DNA from: Streptomyces sp. CB01580
GTDB taxonomy: Bacteria; Actinomycetota; Actinomycetes; Streptomycetales; Streptomycetaceae
DNA: 59,803 nt
Assembly (NCBI RefSeq): GCF_001905795.1
Contig: NZ_LIXJ01000037.1
Span: forward strand, 1-59,803
Reading direction: 5' to 3'
How positions within the stretch are numbered: position 1 is the stretch's first letter; every line of letters starts with the position of its first letter. The notes under the pieces are model-generated. The model was not told where the DNA came from. It made no database searches and was given only the letters and a program-made list of their open reading frames with translations. Below are positions 26,124 to 34,690 of this stretch, piece by piece. The position numbers were made by a program, and so were the translations under genes.

Positions 26124-26787
26124 GTGATACGTCGCCATGAACTGTCCGATGTGGAGCGGGAGTTCGTCCGGCCACTGCTGCCGGTGTCACTGCGGGGCCG
26201 GAAGCGGCTGAATGACTGAACGGTGCTCAACGGGATCGTGTGGAAGTTCCGCACCGGGGTGGCCTGGCGGGACGTGCCCGAGCGGTACGACCCATGGGCC
26301 ACGCTGCACACCCGCTTTCGCCGGTGGAATCTGGACGGCACGTTCGAGGGCATGCTCCGGGCCGTCCCGGACCGATCTGGGGCACCCGTATCGCTTCCAT
26401 CACGGCGGTGAACCGGGTGCGGTCGTTGGTGCTCCCGCCCGTCACGGTGAAGTCGAGCGGGCGGCCTGCCCATGTCCTGGGCGACAAGGGCCACAGCTCC
26501 AAAGCCACCCGCACCTGGCTGCGACGGCGCGGCACCGGCCACACCGTCCCGGAGCGGGCCGACCAGATCCGCAATCGGCTCCGACGCGGCAGCCGAGGCG
26601 GACGCCCGCCAGCCTTCGACAAGCAACTCTACAAGCAGCGCAACGTGGTCGGACGCTGCTTCAACCGCTTGAAGCAACAGCGAGGCATCGCGCGACCCGC
26701 TACGACAAGACACCCGAGAGCTATCTCGCCGGCCTCCACCTGCGCGGGGCGGTGATCTGGATACGCAGCCTCCGCCCCACACCTTGA
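26124..26787 (+). pseudogene. IS5-family transposase pseudogene
   Basis: Starts GTG with 'RRHELSDVEREFVRPLLP', followed by 'VLNGIVWKFRTGVAWRDVPERY', an IS5-type N-terminus. A TGA at 26217-26219 interrupts it. A frameshift near 26390 moves the catalytic part ('HVLGDKGHSSKATRTWLRRRG', 'RNVVGRCFNRLKQQRGI') to a second frame, and another moves the tail ('LAGLHLRGAVIWI') to a third. A CGACTCAGGACA end followed by CTAG lies just beyond (26791-26808). It is dead but nearly full length. From 25954 to 26123 I see nothing else. Confidence 0.8.
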
Positions 26788-26804
26788 TCACGACTCAGGA
26801 CATG

Positions 26805-26970
26805 CTAGTGCCGTGACCGGCAAGGTTTGCCCGGAAGGAGTGGCGTCCGGTGCGTGCGATCGCAAGGCGGCCGAAAGCCTTCGTAGCGGGCTACGTGGGC
26901 TTTCGGCCAACGCCGCGAGCGTGCGTGCCGGGCGGTGCGACGGGGCAAACGTTGCCGGGAGCGGCACTAG
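26805..26970. mobile_element. MITE-like 166-bp palindromic element between CTAG sites
   Basis: Both ends are CTAG, then an imperfect terminal inverted repeat of about 28 bp: left 'GTGCCGTGACCGGCAAGG' and the matching right end read on the other strand 'GTGCCGCTCCCGGCAACG', both continuing TTTGCCC. The middle forms a strong stem: GGCCGAAAGCC (26869-26879) pairs with GGCTTTCGGCC (26898-26908), and inside it CGTAGC pairs with GCTACG across 2 bases. No coding frame. It abuts the right end of the IS5 pseudogene. Size, structure and TA/CTAG borders suit a miniature inverted-repeat element moved by an IS630- or IS5-type transposase. Confidence 0.65.
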
Positions 26971-27375
26971 GTGACACCAAGGTGGGTCGGTGGGCTGGCA
27001 CCGAACGTGGACTTGAGTGCGGTACCTTTCACCGTTTGGGCATTCCAGTTGCCACCATCTGGGGTTTTCCGTTCTGGTTGTCACCAACTTCGCTGGACCG
27101 GGGCTGCGACGGTGATCTCCGTGATGCGGCTTCTGGGTGCGGGCTCCTTTTTGGGGCGCGGAGGAGATACGAGCGAAAGGGGGACAGTCCGTGACGCTGG
27201 GCCAAGACCTGTTGCACTCGCAGTGTGCTATGGGCAATGTGGCTGACCGTAGTTGGCCTGTGGAGGGAGATACGCCGGTAACTGACTCGCCGGAAGCAAC
27301 TTTCGCGCCGAAACCCACGTCTGTCAGTGGGAACGGGACCGAACCCCACCGACCCATACATGAACGGAGCTTTCG
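26971..27375. other. less GC-rich intergenic stretch, no recognisable gene
   Basis: About 400 bases between the MITE-like element and the DMT-type gene, noticeably lower in GC than flanking genes. Open frames exist on both strands but show neither codon bias nor familiar motifs. Position suggests insertion-sequence leftovers plus the promoter of the downstream membrane protein; I cannot define the promoter. Confidence 0.4.
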
Positions 27376-28305
27376 GTGCTCATAGGACTGCTCACCGCCG
27401 TGGCAGCATCGATCTGTTACGGCACGGGCTCCGTCCTTCAGGCCGTCGGATCACAGAAGTCAGCCCGCCGGGAGGCCGCCGCGGGCAGCGTGACCCAGCA
27501 CGGTGGCCCGAGCCTGTCGTCCACTGCGAAGGCGGCGATGACCTGGGAGTTCATCGTCGGGACCATCCTGGACTTCGTCGGCTTCGGGCTCGGCGCACTG
27601 GCGGCGCGCCTCCTGCCGCTGTTCCTGTCGCAGACCGTGATTAGCGCCAACTTGGTGATCACGGCGGTGCTGAGCATCAAGCTCCTCGGCATCCGGCTCA
27701 ACCGCGCCGAGCGGACCTCGATTGCTGTGGTCTGCTCCGCGCTGGTGCTTCTGGCGACGGCGGCGGGCCCGGAAGGCAGCGGCGACACCTCGATCTCCAC
27801 GCACTGGTGGCTGCTGGGGATCTCGCTGCTCCTGATCGTGGGCGGCACCGTGGTCGTACGCCTACTGGGGGCGCGCGCCGCGATCCTGGCCGGCTTGCTG
27901 TCCGGACTGGGCTTCGGCGCCCTCGGCGTCGGGGTCCGCGTGCTGAACGGCATCGACCCTTTCGACCCGGGAGCGCTGCTCTGCGACCCGGCGCTCTACG
28001 CGATCCTGGTGGCAGGCATCGGCGGCATGTACCTGCACACGGTCGCCCTGCAGATCGGCTCGGTCAACGGCGCCACCGCCGCGCTGGTCGTCGGCGAGAC
28101 CGTCCTGCCGGGCATCATCGGCGTGCTGTGGCTCGGCGATGCCTCCCGGCCCGGCTTCGCCTGGGCGGCGATCACCGGGTTCGTGCTCGCCGTATCGGGC
28201 GCGGTGGCAGTGGCCTGGTTCGGGTCCCCGAAAGGGCACGACAGCGACCCTGCGGCGGCGCCCGTGACACCCGCCAAGGACACCCGGACGTCCGCAGGGG
28301 TCTGA
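27376..28305 (+). CDS. DMT-superfamily (EamA/NIPA-like) membrane protein
   Basis: A 309-residue protein with nine to ten predicted helices and the two-fold repeat look of drug/metabolite transporters: 'LLTAVAASICYGTGSVLQAVG' opens the first half, and 'GMYLHTVALQIGSVNGATAALVVGETVLPGIIGVLW' closes the second like EamA repeats. GTG at 27376 has CGGAG seven bases upstream. Homologues are widespread in Streptomyces with unknown cargo. It stands alone among mobile debris. Confidence 0.78.
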   Translation: MLIGLLTAVAASICYGTGSVLQAVGSQKSARREAAAGSVTQHGGPSLSSTAKAAMTWEFIVGTILDFVGFGLGALAARLLPLFLSQTVISANLVITAVLSIKLLGIRLNRAERTSIAVVCSALVLLATAAGPEGSGDTSISTHWWLLGISLLLIVGGTVVVRLLGARAAILAGLLSGLGFGALGVGVRVLNGIDPFDPGALLCDPALYAILVAGIGGMYLHTVALQIGSVNGATAALVVGETVLPGIIGVLWLGDASRPGFAWAAITGFVLAVSGAVAVAWFGSPKGHDSDPAAAPVTPAKDTRTSAGV

Positions 28306-28861
28306 CCCTGCACCAGATGCGCCGAATTTCCAACGCTTGGCTGCCGCTACGAGGAGTACGCCAGAAGCCTGCCGTGGCCGGTCGAGCACCTGCCGGGCTG
28401 AGAGGGGGAGAAGAAACTCCACAGCGGCTACCGGTCCGGCAAGGCCGACAGCCCTGGGCACACGCCCGACCAGGTGGCGGAGGTCGCCCGTGACGAGGGT
28501 CGCTCTCGCTCACCCCACTACCAACGGGCCGTTCGGCTTGACCGGACAGATACCTTGATGCTGGCCCCAGAACTCAGATAGTCATGAACGGTGGGGCCGG
28601 AGCCGCGTCCCCGCCTCGGGACTGCGGTGGATGCCTGTGCCCGGTCTGCGTCATCACTCCGTTGGACGGGGTAGCCGTCGGCCGGTGGTCGTTGCCACCA
28701 GCAGTAGGTCCTACACCAACTCGTCGAACACATCGCGTCGGCGTAGCGCGTCCATGGGTGCGGAGATCGACACACCACCTACCGGTACGGCCGCGCGGTT
28801 CGTGATAGCGGCGCCGACTGACGCCCTGCCGGAACGCTGGGCGGGGACCGTTGCGAAAGTG
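28306..28861. other. intergenic debris before the IS3 remnant
   Basis: No gene recognised. A short protein-like run 'CRYEEYARSLPWPVEHLPG' (about 28343-28402, plus) ends at a stop and may be a scrap of a lost gene. The remainder shows scattered frames without family features. Confidence 0.35.
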
Positions 28862-29586
28862 TCCAGGGGCAGTTGGGCACCGCAGCGGCCTGCCGGCCGA
28901 CCAGACGCTCACGCGCCACCCCTACCTCAGCCCGAAACCGAAGCGTCCGGCGTCCCCGAGACCCACGCCCGCTCGGCCCGGACACCGGCCGGGCGGGAGT
29001 GGGTTCTGGCGCTGCTGAACCGGCCGGAGTACGCCGACCTGCCATCCGTCCAGGTCCGGGCACGTGAGCTGGACGCGGGAATCTCCTGGTGTTCGCAGCG
29101 GACGATGTACCGGATCCTGTCCGCCGCTGGGCAGAACGGTGAACGCCGCCGACAGGTAACCCACCCGCCCAGAACGATCCTCGAACTGGTCGTGCACGGG
29201 CCCTCTCAGGTGTTCGCCTGGGACATCACCCGGCTGCCCGGTCCGGCCAAGAGCATCTGGTTCCACGCCTATGTGATCACCGACATCTTCAGCCGCTGCA
29301 TCGTCGGTCACACGGTCGAACGCGCCGAAACCGCCGAACAGGCCGAGGAGTTGATCCGCGAGACCATCACGAGCACCGGCACTCCGGGATCGGCCTGAAC
29401 GCTCCCGCCTCGGTCCACTTCGGTACCGCCTACGAAGTGGGGGACCAGCGGGCCGTCGCCCTCGCCGAGGCTTGCGAACGCCACTCGGAGCGCTGTGCCC
29501 GACGGCCGAAACCACCCGAGATGGCCCTGCAGGTCCGGATCAACGACCCCACCAAAATAGTGCAACTAAGACCAAATCGCCTGTAG
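28862..29586 (+). pseudogene. IS3-family transposase (orfB) with internal deletion
   Basis: The first part encodes the orfB N-terminal half: 'REWVLALLNRPEYADLPSVQV', 'QRTMYRILSAAGQNGERRRQ', then 'QVFAWDITRLPGPAKSIWFH' (first catalytic Asp) and 'VITDIFSRCIVG'. It breaks at 'TSTGTPGSA' with a stop, while the overlapping frame resumes with 'IGLNAPASVHFGTAYEV' and runs to the C-terminus. The block between (second Asp, Glu; about 80 residues in intact enzymes) is missing. The junction at 29384-29390 reads sensibly as TPG in one frame and SGIGL in the other, indicating deletion across a short homology. Also 5'-truncated; orfA is absent. Confidence 0.75.
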
Positions 29587-29608
29587 CCGAATAAACATCT
29601 CATTTTAC

Positions 29609-29637
29609 TTGACAAGTGCCGTCCAGGTCAGAAAGAT
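29609..29637 (+). promoter_or_regulatory. possible sigma-70-type promoter for SDR-HAD operon
   Basis: TTGACA (29609-29614) followed after 17 bases by AAAGAT (29632-29637), within an AT-richer patch and 155 bases upstream of the SDR start. The -35 is perfect, the -10 weak. The DNA around it borders the IS3 remnant, so the promoter may have arrived with it. Confidence 0.35.
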
Positions 29638-29792
29638 CGTCAAGCACATGCCAAACCCCTTCGCGGAGCCGACGTCCCGTACCGGCCCCGTCTCCGATCG
29701 ATGACCGGGTCGAGCCACAACTACCAGCAGGCAGGACAGCGGTTGCCCGGAACCTGGCCGCCCGTCCCCAAGGCCCGACTGAAGGAGCGGAG

Positions 29793-30656
29793 ATGGCATC
29801 CCGGCTGAACAAGACCCTGCGTGACCGCCTGACCGGCGCGGCCTGCCTCGTCACCGGAGGTGCCCAAGGCATCGGTTGGGCCGTGGCACGCCTGCTGGCC
29901 GAGCATGGCGCGATGGTCCACGTCTGTGACATATCGAGGAGTGACATCGAGGCTGCGCGCTCCATGGCATCGTCCGGATCTTTCCGCTTCGAGCAGGTGG
30001 ACGTAACCGACCGGCACGCCCTGGAGGCGTGGATATCCGCTTCGCACGGCCACCATGGGCGTGTTGACGTACTCGTGAACAATGCGGCGTACAGCCGCTG
30101 GGTAGACGACGCCGACATGAGTGATGACGACATCGAACGCACCATGCGGACCAGCTTTGACGCTATGGTGCACGCGACCCGCGCGGTGGTCCCTTTGATG
30201 CTTGCCGGCGGAGGCGGGCAGATCATCACGATGGGATCGCTGGCAGGGAGCGTCTACGTCCGCGGCCCCGCTGCAGCGTACGCCGCGGCCAAGGCAGCAG
30301 CGGAGGCGTACAGCCAGATACTGCGCCTGGAACTCGCCTCTACCCCCGTCGATGTGACGCTAGTGCGCCCCGGAGCGGTGGCTGGTACGAATTTTTTCCG
30401 TCATGTGTCCTCCCGGAGAATGTCGCGGCTCAGCGACATCTTCCCGGCAGCGACACCGGAGCAGGTCGCACGGAGTATCGCCAAGTCCCTGGTTCGACCA
30501 CGTCCTGTGGTGAACGTCCCCGCCTACGTGCCGTACGTCGCGGCCTTTCACACGCTCGCGCCGGAAAAGCTGAGGTGGCTCGCCCAGCTCAGCGGTGAGT
30601 CGAGGCGTGACTATTCGATGGTGAGGGACCAGCGCACCGGGAGACGGGAACTCTGA
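29793..30656 (+). CDS. short-chain dehydrogenase/reductase
   Basis: A 287-residue SDR. Cofactor motif TGGAQGIG, 'DVLVNNAAYSRW' (NNAG-like), catalytic Ser in 'TMGSLAGS' and Y-A-A-A-K in 'AAYAAAKAAAE'. The C-terminal extension 'VVNVPAYVPYVAAFHTLAPE' resembles SDRs found with flavin monooxygenases in lipid-related operons. ATG at 29793 has GAAGGAG upstream. It shares one base with the HAD gene (TGATG), so they are translated together, and the HAD gene overlaps a cut-off monooxygenase. Confidence 0.88.
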   Translation: MASRLNKTLRDRLTGAACLVTGGAQGIGWAVARLLAEHGAMVHVCDISRSDIEAARSMASSGSFRFEQVDVTDRHALEAWISASHGHHGRVDVLVNNAAYSRWVDDADMSDDDIERTMRTSFDAMVHATRAVVPLMLAGGGGQIITMGSLAGSVYVRGPAAAYAAAKAAAEAYSQILRLELASTPVDVTLVRPGAVAGTNFFRHVSSRRMSRLSDIFPAATPEQVARSIAKSLVRPRPVVNVPAYVPYVAAFHTLAPEKLRWLAQLSGESRRDYSMVRDQRTGRREL

Positions 30657-31378
30657 TGAAGATCGCGCTACTGGATATGGACGGCACACTCACGCCCACC
30701 GCGCTGGGGATGGCCATGCTCGGATCCCAACGTGCCACGAAGCTCATAAACCCTGCGGCGATGAAGGACCTCGGACGGCTTTACCAGGATGCCCGGAGCT
30801 CCGTCACGGGCATGTACGCGCTCTACGAAAAATACGCTCAGACGCTGGCCGGCCTGCCCGAGTCGGCGATACAGGAGCTGGCGGAGGAGGTGTGGCAGCG
30901 CGAGAAGGTATCCGTCTACCCCCATACGAAGCCACTGATCGACACACTCCATCTGGCCGGGTACCGCACGCTTCTCGTCTCCGGGAGTCCGGACGAGATC
31001 GTGCGTCTGGTCGCCCGGGACCTCGGCGTCCATGCCGGGAGCGGAACTCGACTCGTCCGCGCCGAGGGCCAGTACACCGGCCATATCGAACTGGCTCCTG
31101 CGCTGCCGGGAGGAAAAAGGGCTGTACTGGAGGAGGCGGTGCAGCCCAGGGCGGTGGACTGGAGTGTCGCGTACGCGCTGGGAAACTCTTGGCCGGACAT
31201 CGAGGTGCTGAACCGCGCCGGATTGTCGCTGCTGTTCGAGCCGCACCCCCATATTCGTGAGGCCGCCCAGTGGTTCGGAATCCGCCAGGCGAATCGTCAA
31301 ACCGTGCTGGAGCAGACTCGGGAGCTGCTGTCGACGTCACTGACGGCGTCAGCGTGCGACGTCGGAGGGCGAAAGTGA
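30656..31378 (+). CDS. HAD-superfamily hydrolase, subfamily IB (SerB-like)
   Basis: A 240-residue phosphatase-type protein. Motif I is D7-M-D9-G-T, motif II 'LLVSGSPDEI', the lysine of motif III in 'GGKRAVLEE', and motif IV 'ALGNSWPDIEVL'. HAD-IB proteins include phosphoserine phosphatase and lysophosphatidate acyltransferase-linked forms. Coupled to the SDR upstream, with GTGA overlap to the truncated monooxygenase downstream. Substrate not assignable. Confidence 0.87.
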   Translation: MKIALLDMDGTLTPTALGMAMLGSQRATKLINPAAMKDLGRLYQDARSSVTGMYALYEKYAQTLAGLPESAIQELAEEVWQREKVSVYPHTKPLIDTLHLAGYRTLLVSGSPDEIVRLVARDLGVHAGSGTRLVRAEGQYTGHIELAPALPGGKRAVLEEAVQPRAVDWSVAYALGNSWPDIEVLNRAGLSLLFEPHPHIREAAQWFGIRQANRQTVLEQTRELLSTSLTASACDVGGRK

Positions 31379-31450
31379 CGAGAGGTCGGCGAAAGGCCCG
31401 GATTGCGATCACCGGCGCCGGGGTCTCCGGGATCTGCCTCGCGGTCGCTG
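31375..31450 (+). pseudogene. 5' end of an FAD-dependent monooxygenase, truncated
   Basis: A GTG overlapping the HAD stop (GTGA) opens a frame reading 'ARIAITGAGVSGICLAVA', the classic FAD-binding GxGxxG start of flavin-containing monooxygenases. After about 25 codons the similarity ends abruptly and unrelated sequence follows up to a different truncated gene at 31539. So the third gene of the SDR-HAD operon was lost by a rearrangement with its break near 31450. Confidence 0.6.
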
Positions 31451-31538
31451 GCGGGTGTGTGAGCTGGAGTGCTGCAGATCGGGTGAGAAGGAGGCGTCGT
31501 ACCCTATGGCCTGGTGATGGGTTGACAGACCTGGAACT

Positions 31539-32573
31539 GTGTCAACTCTCTACGGCGACCCCCGCACCCTTGCCGCGGTGCTCAAGGAACGGCTCGACCG
31601 GCAGCAGCTGATCCTGATCACCAACGACGCGTACGGGAAGTGGCTCACCGGCACCGAGTGGCCCACCGATGCCCACCAGACCCGCGACGCCGCCTCCGCC
31701 GTCGGCTTCCTGAAGGAACTCGACGACGCCGGACTGGCTGCCCGGGTCGGCAAGGCCGTGGAACTCATCAAGGCCGGAAACGGCACCGAGGTCTACAAGG
31801 CCGAGACCGCCAGGATCGACAAGGAGTACTCGGCCCGCCCCCGGGCCGAGGAGAAGGCCTCCGGCTCCTCCGGCGGCTCCGGGACCCTGCTCGCGCTCGC
31901 CGCGGTGCTGGTTCTCGCCGTCGTCGGTGCCGCCCTCCTGGTACGCCGCCGCTCGCCCCGGCACACCGCCTTCACCTTCCCCGACGCCGTCTTCGCCGCC
32001 GAGGAGGCCGCAGACGAGGCCGGGCTGCGCAGCCGGGCCGCCGCCGAACTGCTCGCTCTCGGCGAGGCCGTGGAGCACGCCGACGGCGCCGCCACCCCGG
32101 GACTGAGCCGGGCCCTGGACGCCTACGACGCGGCCGACCGGGTGCTGGACGCCGCACGTGGCCTGCCCGACCTGGTCGGAGTGCTGGCCCTGGTCGCCGA
32201 GGGACGCTCCGCCCTGGACCCAGCCCCCGGAATCCCGCTGTGCTTCTTCGACCCCCGGCACGGCACCGCCGTCCGCCGGACCACCTGGCGCCCGCTCGGC
32301 CGCCGGGAGCGGGCCGACGTCGCGGTCTGCGAGGACTGCGGCCAGGCCCTGCGCACCCGCCGCGCGCCGCAGGTGCTGGCGGTCCGTGACCAGGGCCGCA
32401 CCGTCCCCTACTTCGAGGTGCCCGCCGAACGCAGCCTGTGGGCCGCCACCGGCTACGGCTCCCTGCTGTCCGGCACCGACGACACCCTCGCTGCCCGGGT
32501 CGGCGCCGGCGAGTTCAGCCGCGCCCGGCAGCAGTCCGAGGTCTTTCGAGATCACCGACCGCCTGCTCGGTGA
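31539..32573 (+). pseudogene. 5'-truncated membrane protein with zinc-ribbon-like C-terminus
   Basis: Encodes 344 residues from a GTG that has no ribosome site and lies right after the rearrangement break. The part seen: an extracytoplasmic-type region (to about 110), a Gly/Ser hinge, one membrane helix (about 115-135), then a cytoplasmic domain with 'LCFFDPRHG' and 'VCEDCGQALRTRRAP', a possible zinc-binding pair. From memory, related Streptomyces proteins have a signal peptide and about 80 more N-terminal residues, so the front is missing. The C-terminus looks almost complete. Function unknown. Confidence 0.55.
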
Positions 32574-32800
32574 TGACTGACCTGGCAAACCGGGACTACT
32601 CCCGGTCGCGTGCGGTCCTCACGGGTACTGGGACTACACGGACTTCGATCAGGTCCTCGCGGTCGAGCACGGCTTCAACCGGATGCGGGACCTGCTCCTG
32701 GACCCGGTGTGCGGCCCGTGGCCCGAAGAGTCCATCGTGCCGTTCGAGAACCGCCCCACGCTCGGTGCGACCCATGTCGAGCTCATCGATGCGTTCGATC
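32573..32800 (+). pseudogene. caspase-like (C14 family) peptidase N-terminal remnant
   Basis: Opens with 'MTDLANRDYSRSRAVLTGTG', then, after a frame change near 32630, continues 'WDYTDFDQVLAVEHGFNRMR' and 'LLDPVCGPWPEESIVPFENR'. This matches the first strand and following helices of bacterial caspase-fold proteins ('SRAVLIGxxxY..VP.V..N...L...L'), which often sit in conflict or signalling systems. The catalytic His (HG) and Cys region is absent; the frame ends in unrelated sequence near 32800. The ATG shares its A with the stop of the preceding gene. Confidence 0.45.
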
Positions 32801-32828
32801 CGCATTCCGATCACGATGGGTCCCCTCT

Positions 32829-33749
32829 TCAGTCTTCCGCGACGCGGATGATCGTCTTGCCCGGGGCGCGCGTGCCGGGGGCGAACGCGGCGGGCGCTTC
32901 GGCGAGCGGCCGCACAGCACCGACGACCGGCTTGAGCCGGCCGTCCCTCAGCCGCGTGGCGAGATCGGTGAGCCGGGCGCGGTCGGGCTCGACGACGAAG
33001 AAGACCGCCCGCCCGTCCTTGGGCTGGACCTTGGGCGGCATGGTGATGGTGACGAGCGTGCCGCCGGCCCGGACCAGAGCGGCCGAGCGGTCCAGGATGT
33101 CGCCGCCGATCACGTCGAACACGACGTCGGCCTCGCCGGCGTCCTCCAGCTTCTCGGCCTGCAGATCGATGAAGGTGTCGACGCCCAGGGCGAGTGCCCT
33201 GTCCCGGCTGGCGGACCGGCCGGTGCCGATGACGCGGGCGCCGACCTCGCGAGCAAGCTGGACCGCGATCGAGCCGACGCCGCCCGCGGCACCGTGGATC
33301 AGGACCGTCCGACCGGTGGTAAGGCGGCCGTGGTCGAACAGGCCCTGCCAGGCGGTCAGCCCGGAGATCGGCAGTGCGGCGGCCAGGGTGTGGTCGATGT
33401 CCGCCGGCAGCGGCGCGAGGTTGCGGGCCTCCACCGCGGCGTATTCGGCGAGCGAGCCGTTGCGGCTCCAGTCAGCCAGGCCGAACACCCGCTGGCCGAC
33501 ACTCAGGCCGGTGGTGCCGTACCCCAGCTCTACGACGACACCGGACAGCTCGTGCCCGGGCACGCTGGGCGTCCGGTCGCGGCCGGCGCGGTCGGCCCAC
33601 GTGCCCGGCCAGTCCAGCTCGCCAGGGGTGAAGCCCGCGGCGTGCACCCGCACGATGACGTCGTTCTCGGCCGCGTGAGGGTAGGGCATGTCCGTCAGAG
33701 ACATCCCGGCCAGACCGGCGTCACGGTCTCGCACAGTGATGGCTTGCAT
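32829..33749 (-). CDS. NADPH-dependent quinone-oxidoreductase-like dehydrogenase (MDR family)
   Basis: A 306-residue medium-chain reductase without the structural or catalytic zinc cysteines. The N-terminal GroES-like domain has 'DVIVRVHAAGFTPGELD' and 'VPGHELSGVVVE'; the Rossmann motif is 'HGAAGGVGSIAVQLA' followed by 'VIGTGRS'. Close in type to qor/alkenal reductases that reduce enones or quinones. ATG has AAGGA upstream. Two 18-bp direct repeats at 33795-33830 lie in its promoter region, so it probably has a dedicated regulator, which is not next to it. Confidence 0.87.
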   Translation of the reverse strand: MQAITVRDRDAGLAGMSLTDMPYPHAAENDVIVRVHAAGFTPGELDWPGTWADRAGRDRTPSVPGHELSGVVVELGYGTTGLSVGQRVFGLADWSRNGSLAEYAAVEARNLAPLPADIDHTLAAALPISGLTAWQGLFDHGRLTTGRTVLIHGAAGGVGSIAVQLAREVGARVIGTGRSASRDRALALGVDTFIDLQAEKLEDAGEADVVFDVIGGDILDRSAALVRAGGTLVTITMPPKVQPKDGRAVFFVVEPDRARLTDLATRLRDGRLKPVVGAVRPLAEAPAAFAPGTRAPGKTIIRVAED

Positions 33750-33794
33750 ATACGTGGTCCTTACTGGGAGGGGCGACTCGAACGCGCACCCCGT

Positions 33795-33830
33795 TCACGA
33801 ACAGGGCCCATGTCACGAACAGGGCTCATG
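33795..33830. promoter_or_regulatory. tandem 18-bp repeat upstream of the oxidoreductase
   Basis: Two head-to-tail copies of TCACGAACAGGGCCCATG, the second with one change (GCTCATG), directly adjacent. They lie 46-81 bases upstream of the minus-strand oxidoreductase start. Tandem sites of this kind commonly bind HxlR/MarR-type regulators; this is inference from placement. From 33831 to 34017 nothing else is seen. Confidence 0.5.
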
Positions 33831-34017
33831 GCGGCTCGTCATCGGGGAGCTGCAGCAAGGGGATGTATGCCGTTCCGCGCGATCGATTTCACCTGCTCGC
33901 GCTTTCCTTCGCCCGTCTTGCCTTCTCATCAAGCAGACGGGGCAGCCCCTCCAGGTGTGACAGCTCGGACGCGCAGCAGCTCGTCGGGATTGATGACCCT
34001 GCGGTACGCGATGTCCT

Positions 34018-34325
34018 GACCGGTCCCCGTTCGGCCGGGCGGATCGCTCACCCTGACCAGCGGCCCCGATCCGGCGCACCCCGGCTGTGCCCTGCTGACC
34101 GTCACGAACACCGGACCACCGCTGTCCGGCACCGTCGACCGGCTCACGGAGCCCTTCCTGCGCGGCAGCGGCCGCTTGGCCGAACAGGACCCCACCCGCC
34201 GCGGCCACGGTCTGGGTCTGACCATCGCCGCCGGCATCGTCCGCGCCCACCACGGCGACCTGGCCCTGACCGCCAACCCGGGCGGCGGCCTCACGGTCCA
34301 GGTGTCACTGCCGGGCGCGGCGTAA
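34018..34325 (+). pseudogene. C-terminal fragment of a sensor histidine kinase
   Basis: A frame reading 'LLTVTNTGPPLSGTVDRLTE', 'PFLRGSGRL' and 'GHGLGLTIAAGIVRAHHG' down to a natural stop: the F, G1 and G2 boxes of a HATPase_c domain. Upstream the frame is closed by a stop and no N box, H box or membrane region is present. A broken piece of an OmpR-class kinase. Confidence 0.65.
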
Positions 34326-34690
34326 CGGTCCCTGGCCCCGGAGCCCCGTGGCCGGCGGCCACACGGTGTCCACATCGGCCCCACCGGATTCGGTCACGTG
34401 GGCCGAGCAGGAGACCGGAGCCCCAGCGCGCCTGCCGTGGCGAGACACCGCCGGCGTCGAGCCCATGATGACGACGCACGAGGTGCGCCGGAGCGCGGTA
34501 CTCGTCACCGGGGACGCCGCTCGGTCCGGGCGACTCCCCGGGATGGAGCACGACGGTTGTCACCATCTGCTCGGGTTACTTGTCACCTGTGGGAAGTGAT
34601 CAGTCTTTTCGTCACCTGATGTTCGTTGAAGAGCAGCGTCGAGCGGCGCGTCGGGACTGATTCGATGGTGTGCGTTCGGATCGGGCGCGT
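34326..34690. other. intergenic region with repeated TGTCACC/CGTCACC words
   Basis: No gene recognised. Between about 34557 and 34616 three copies of (T/C)GTCACC occur on the plus strand (TTGTCACC, TTGTCACC, TCGTCACC) with spacings of about 23 and 32 bases around a GTGATCAGTC string. Regulatory half-sites or an old element end are both possible. Confidence 0.3.
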
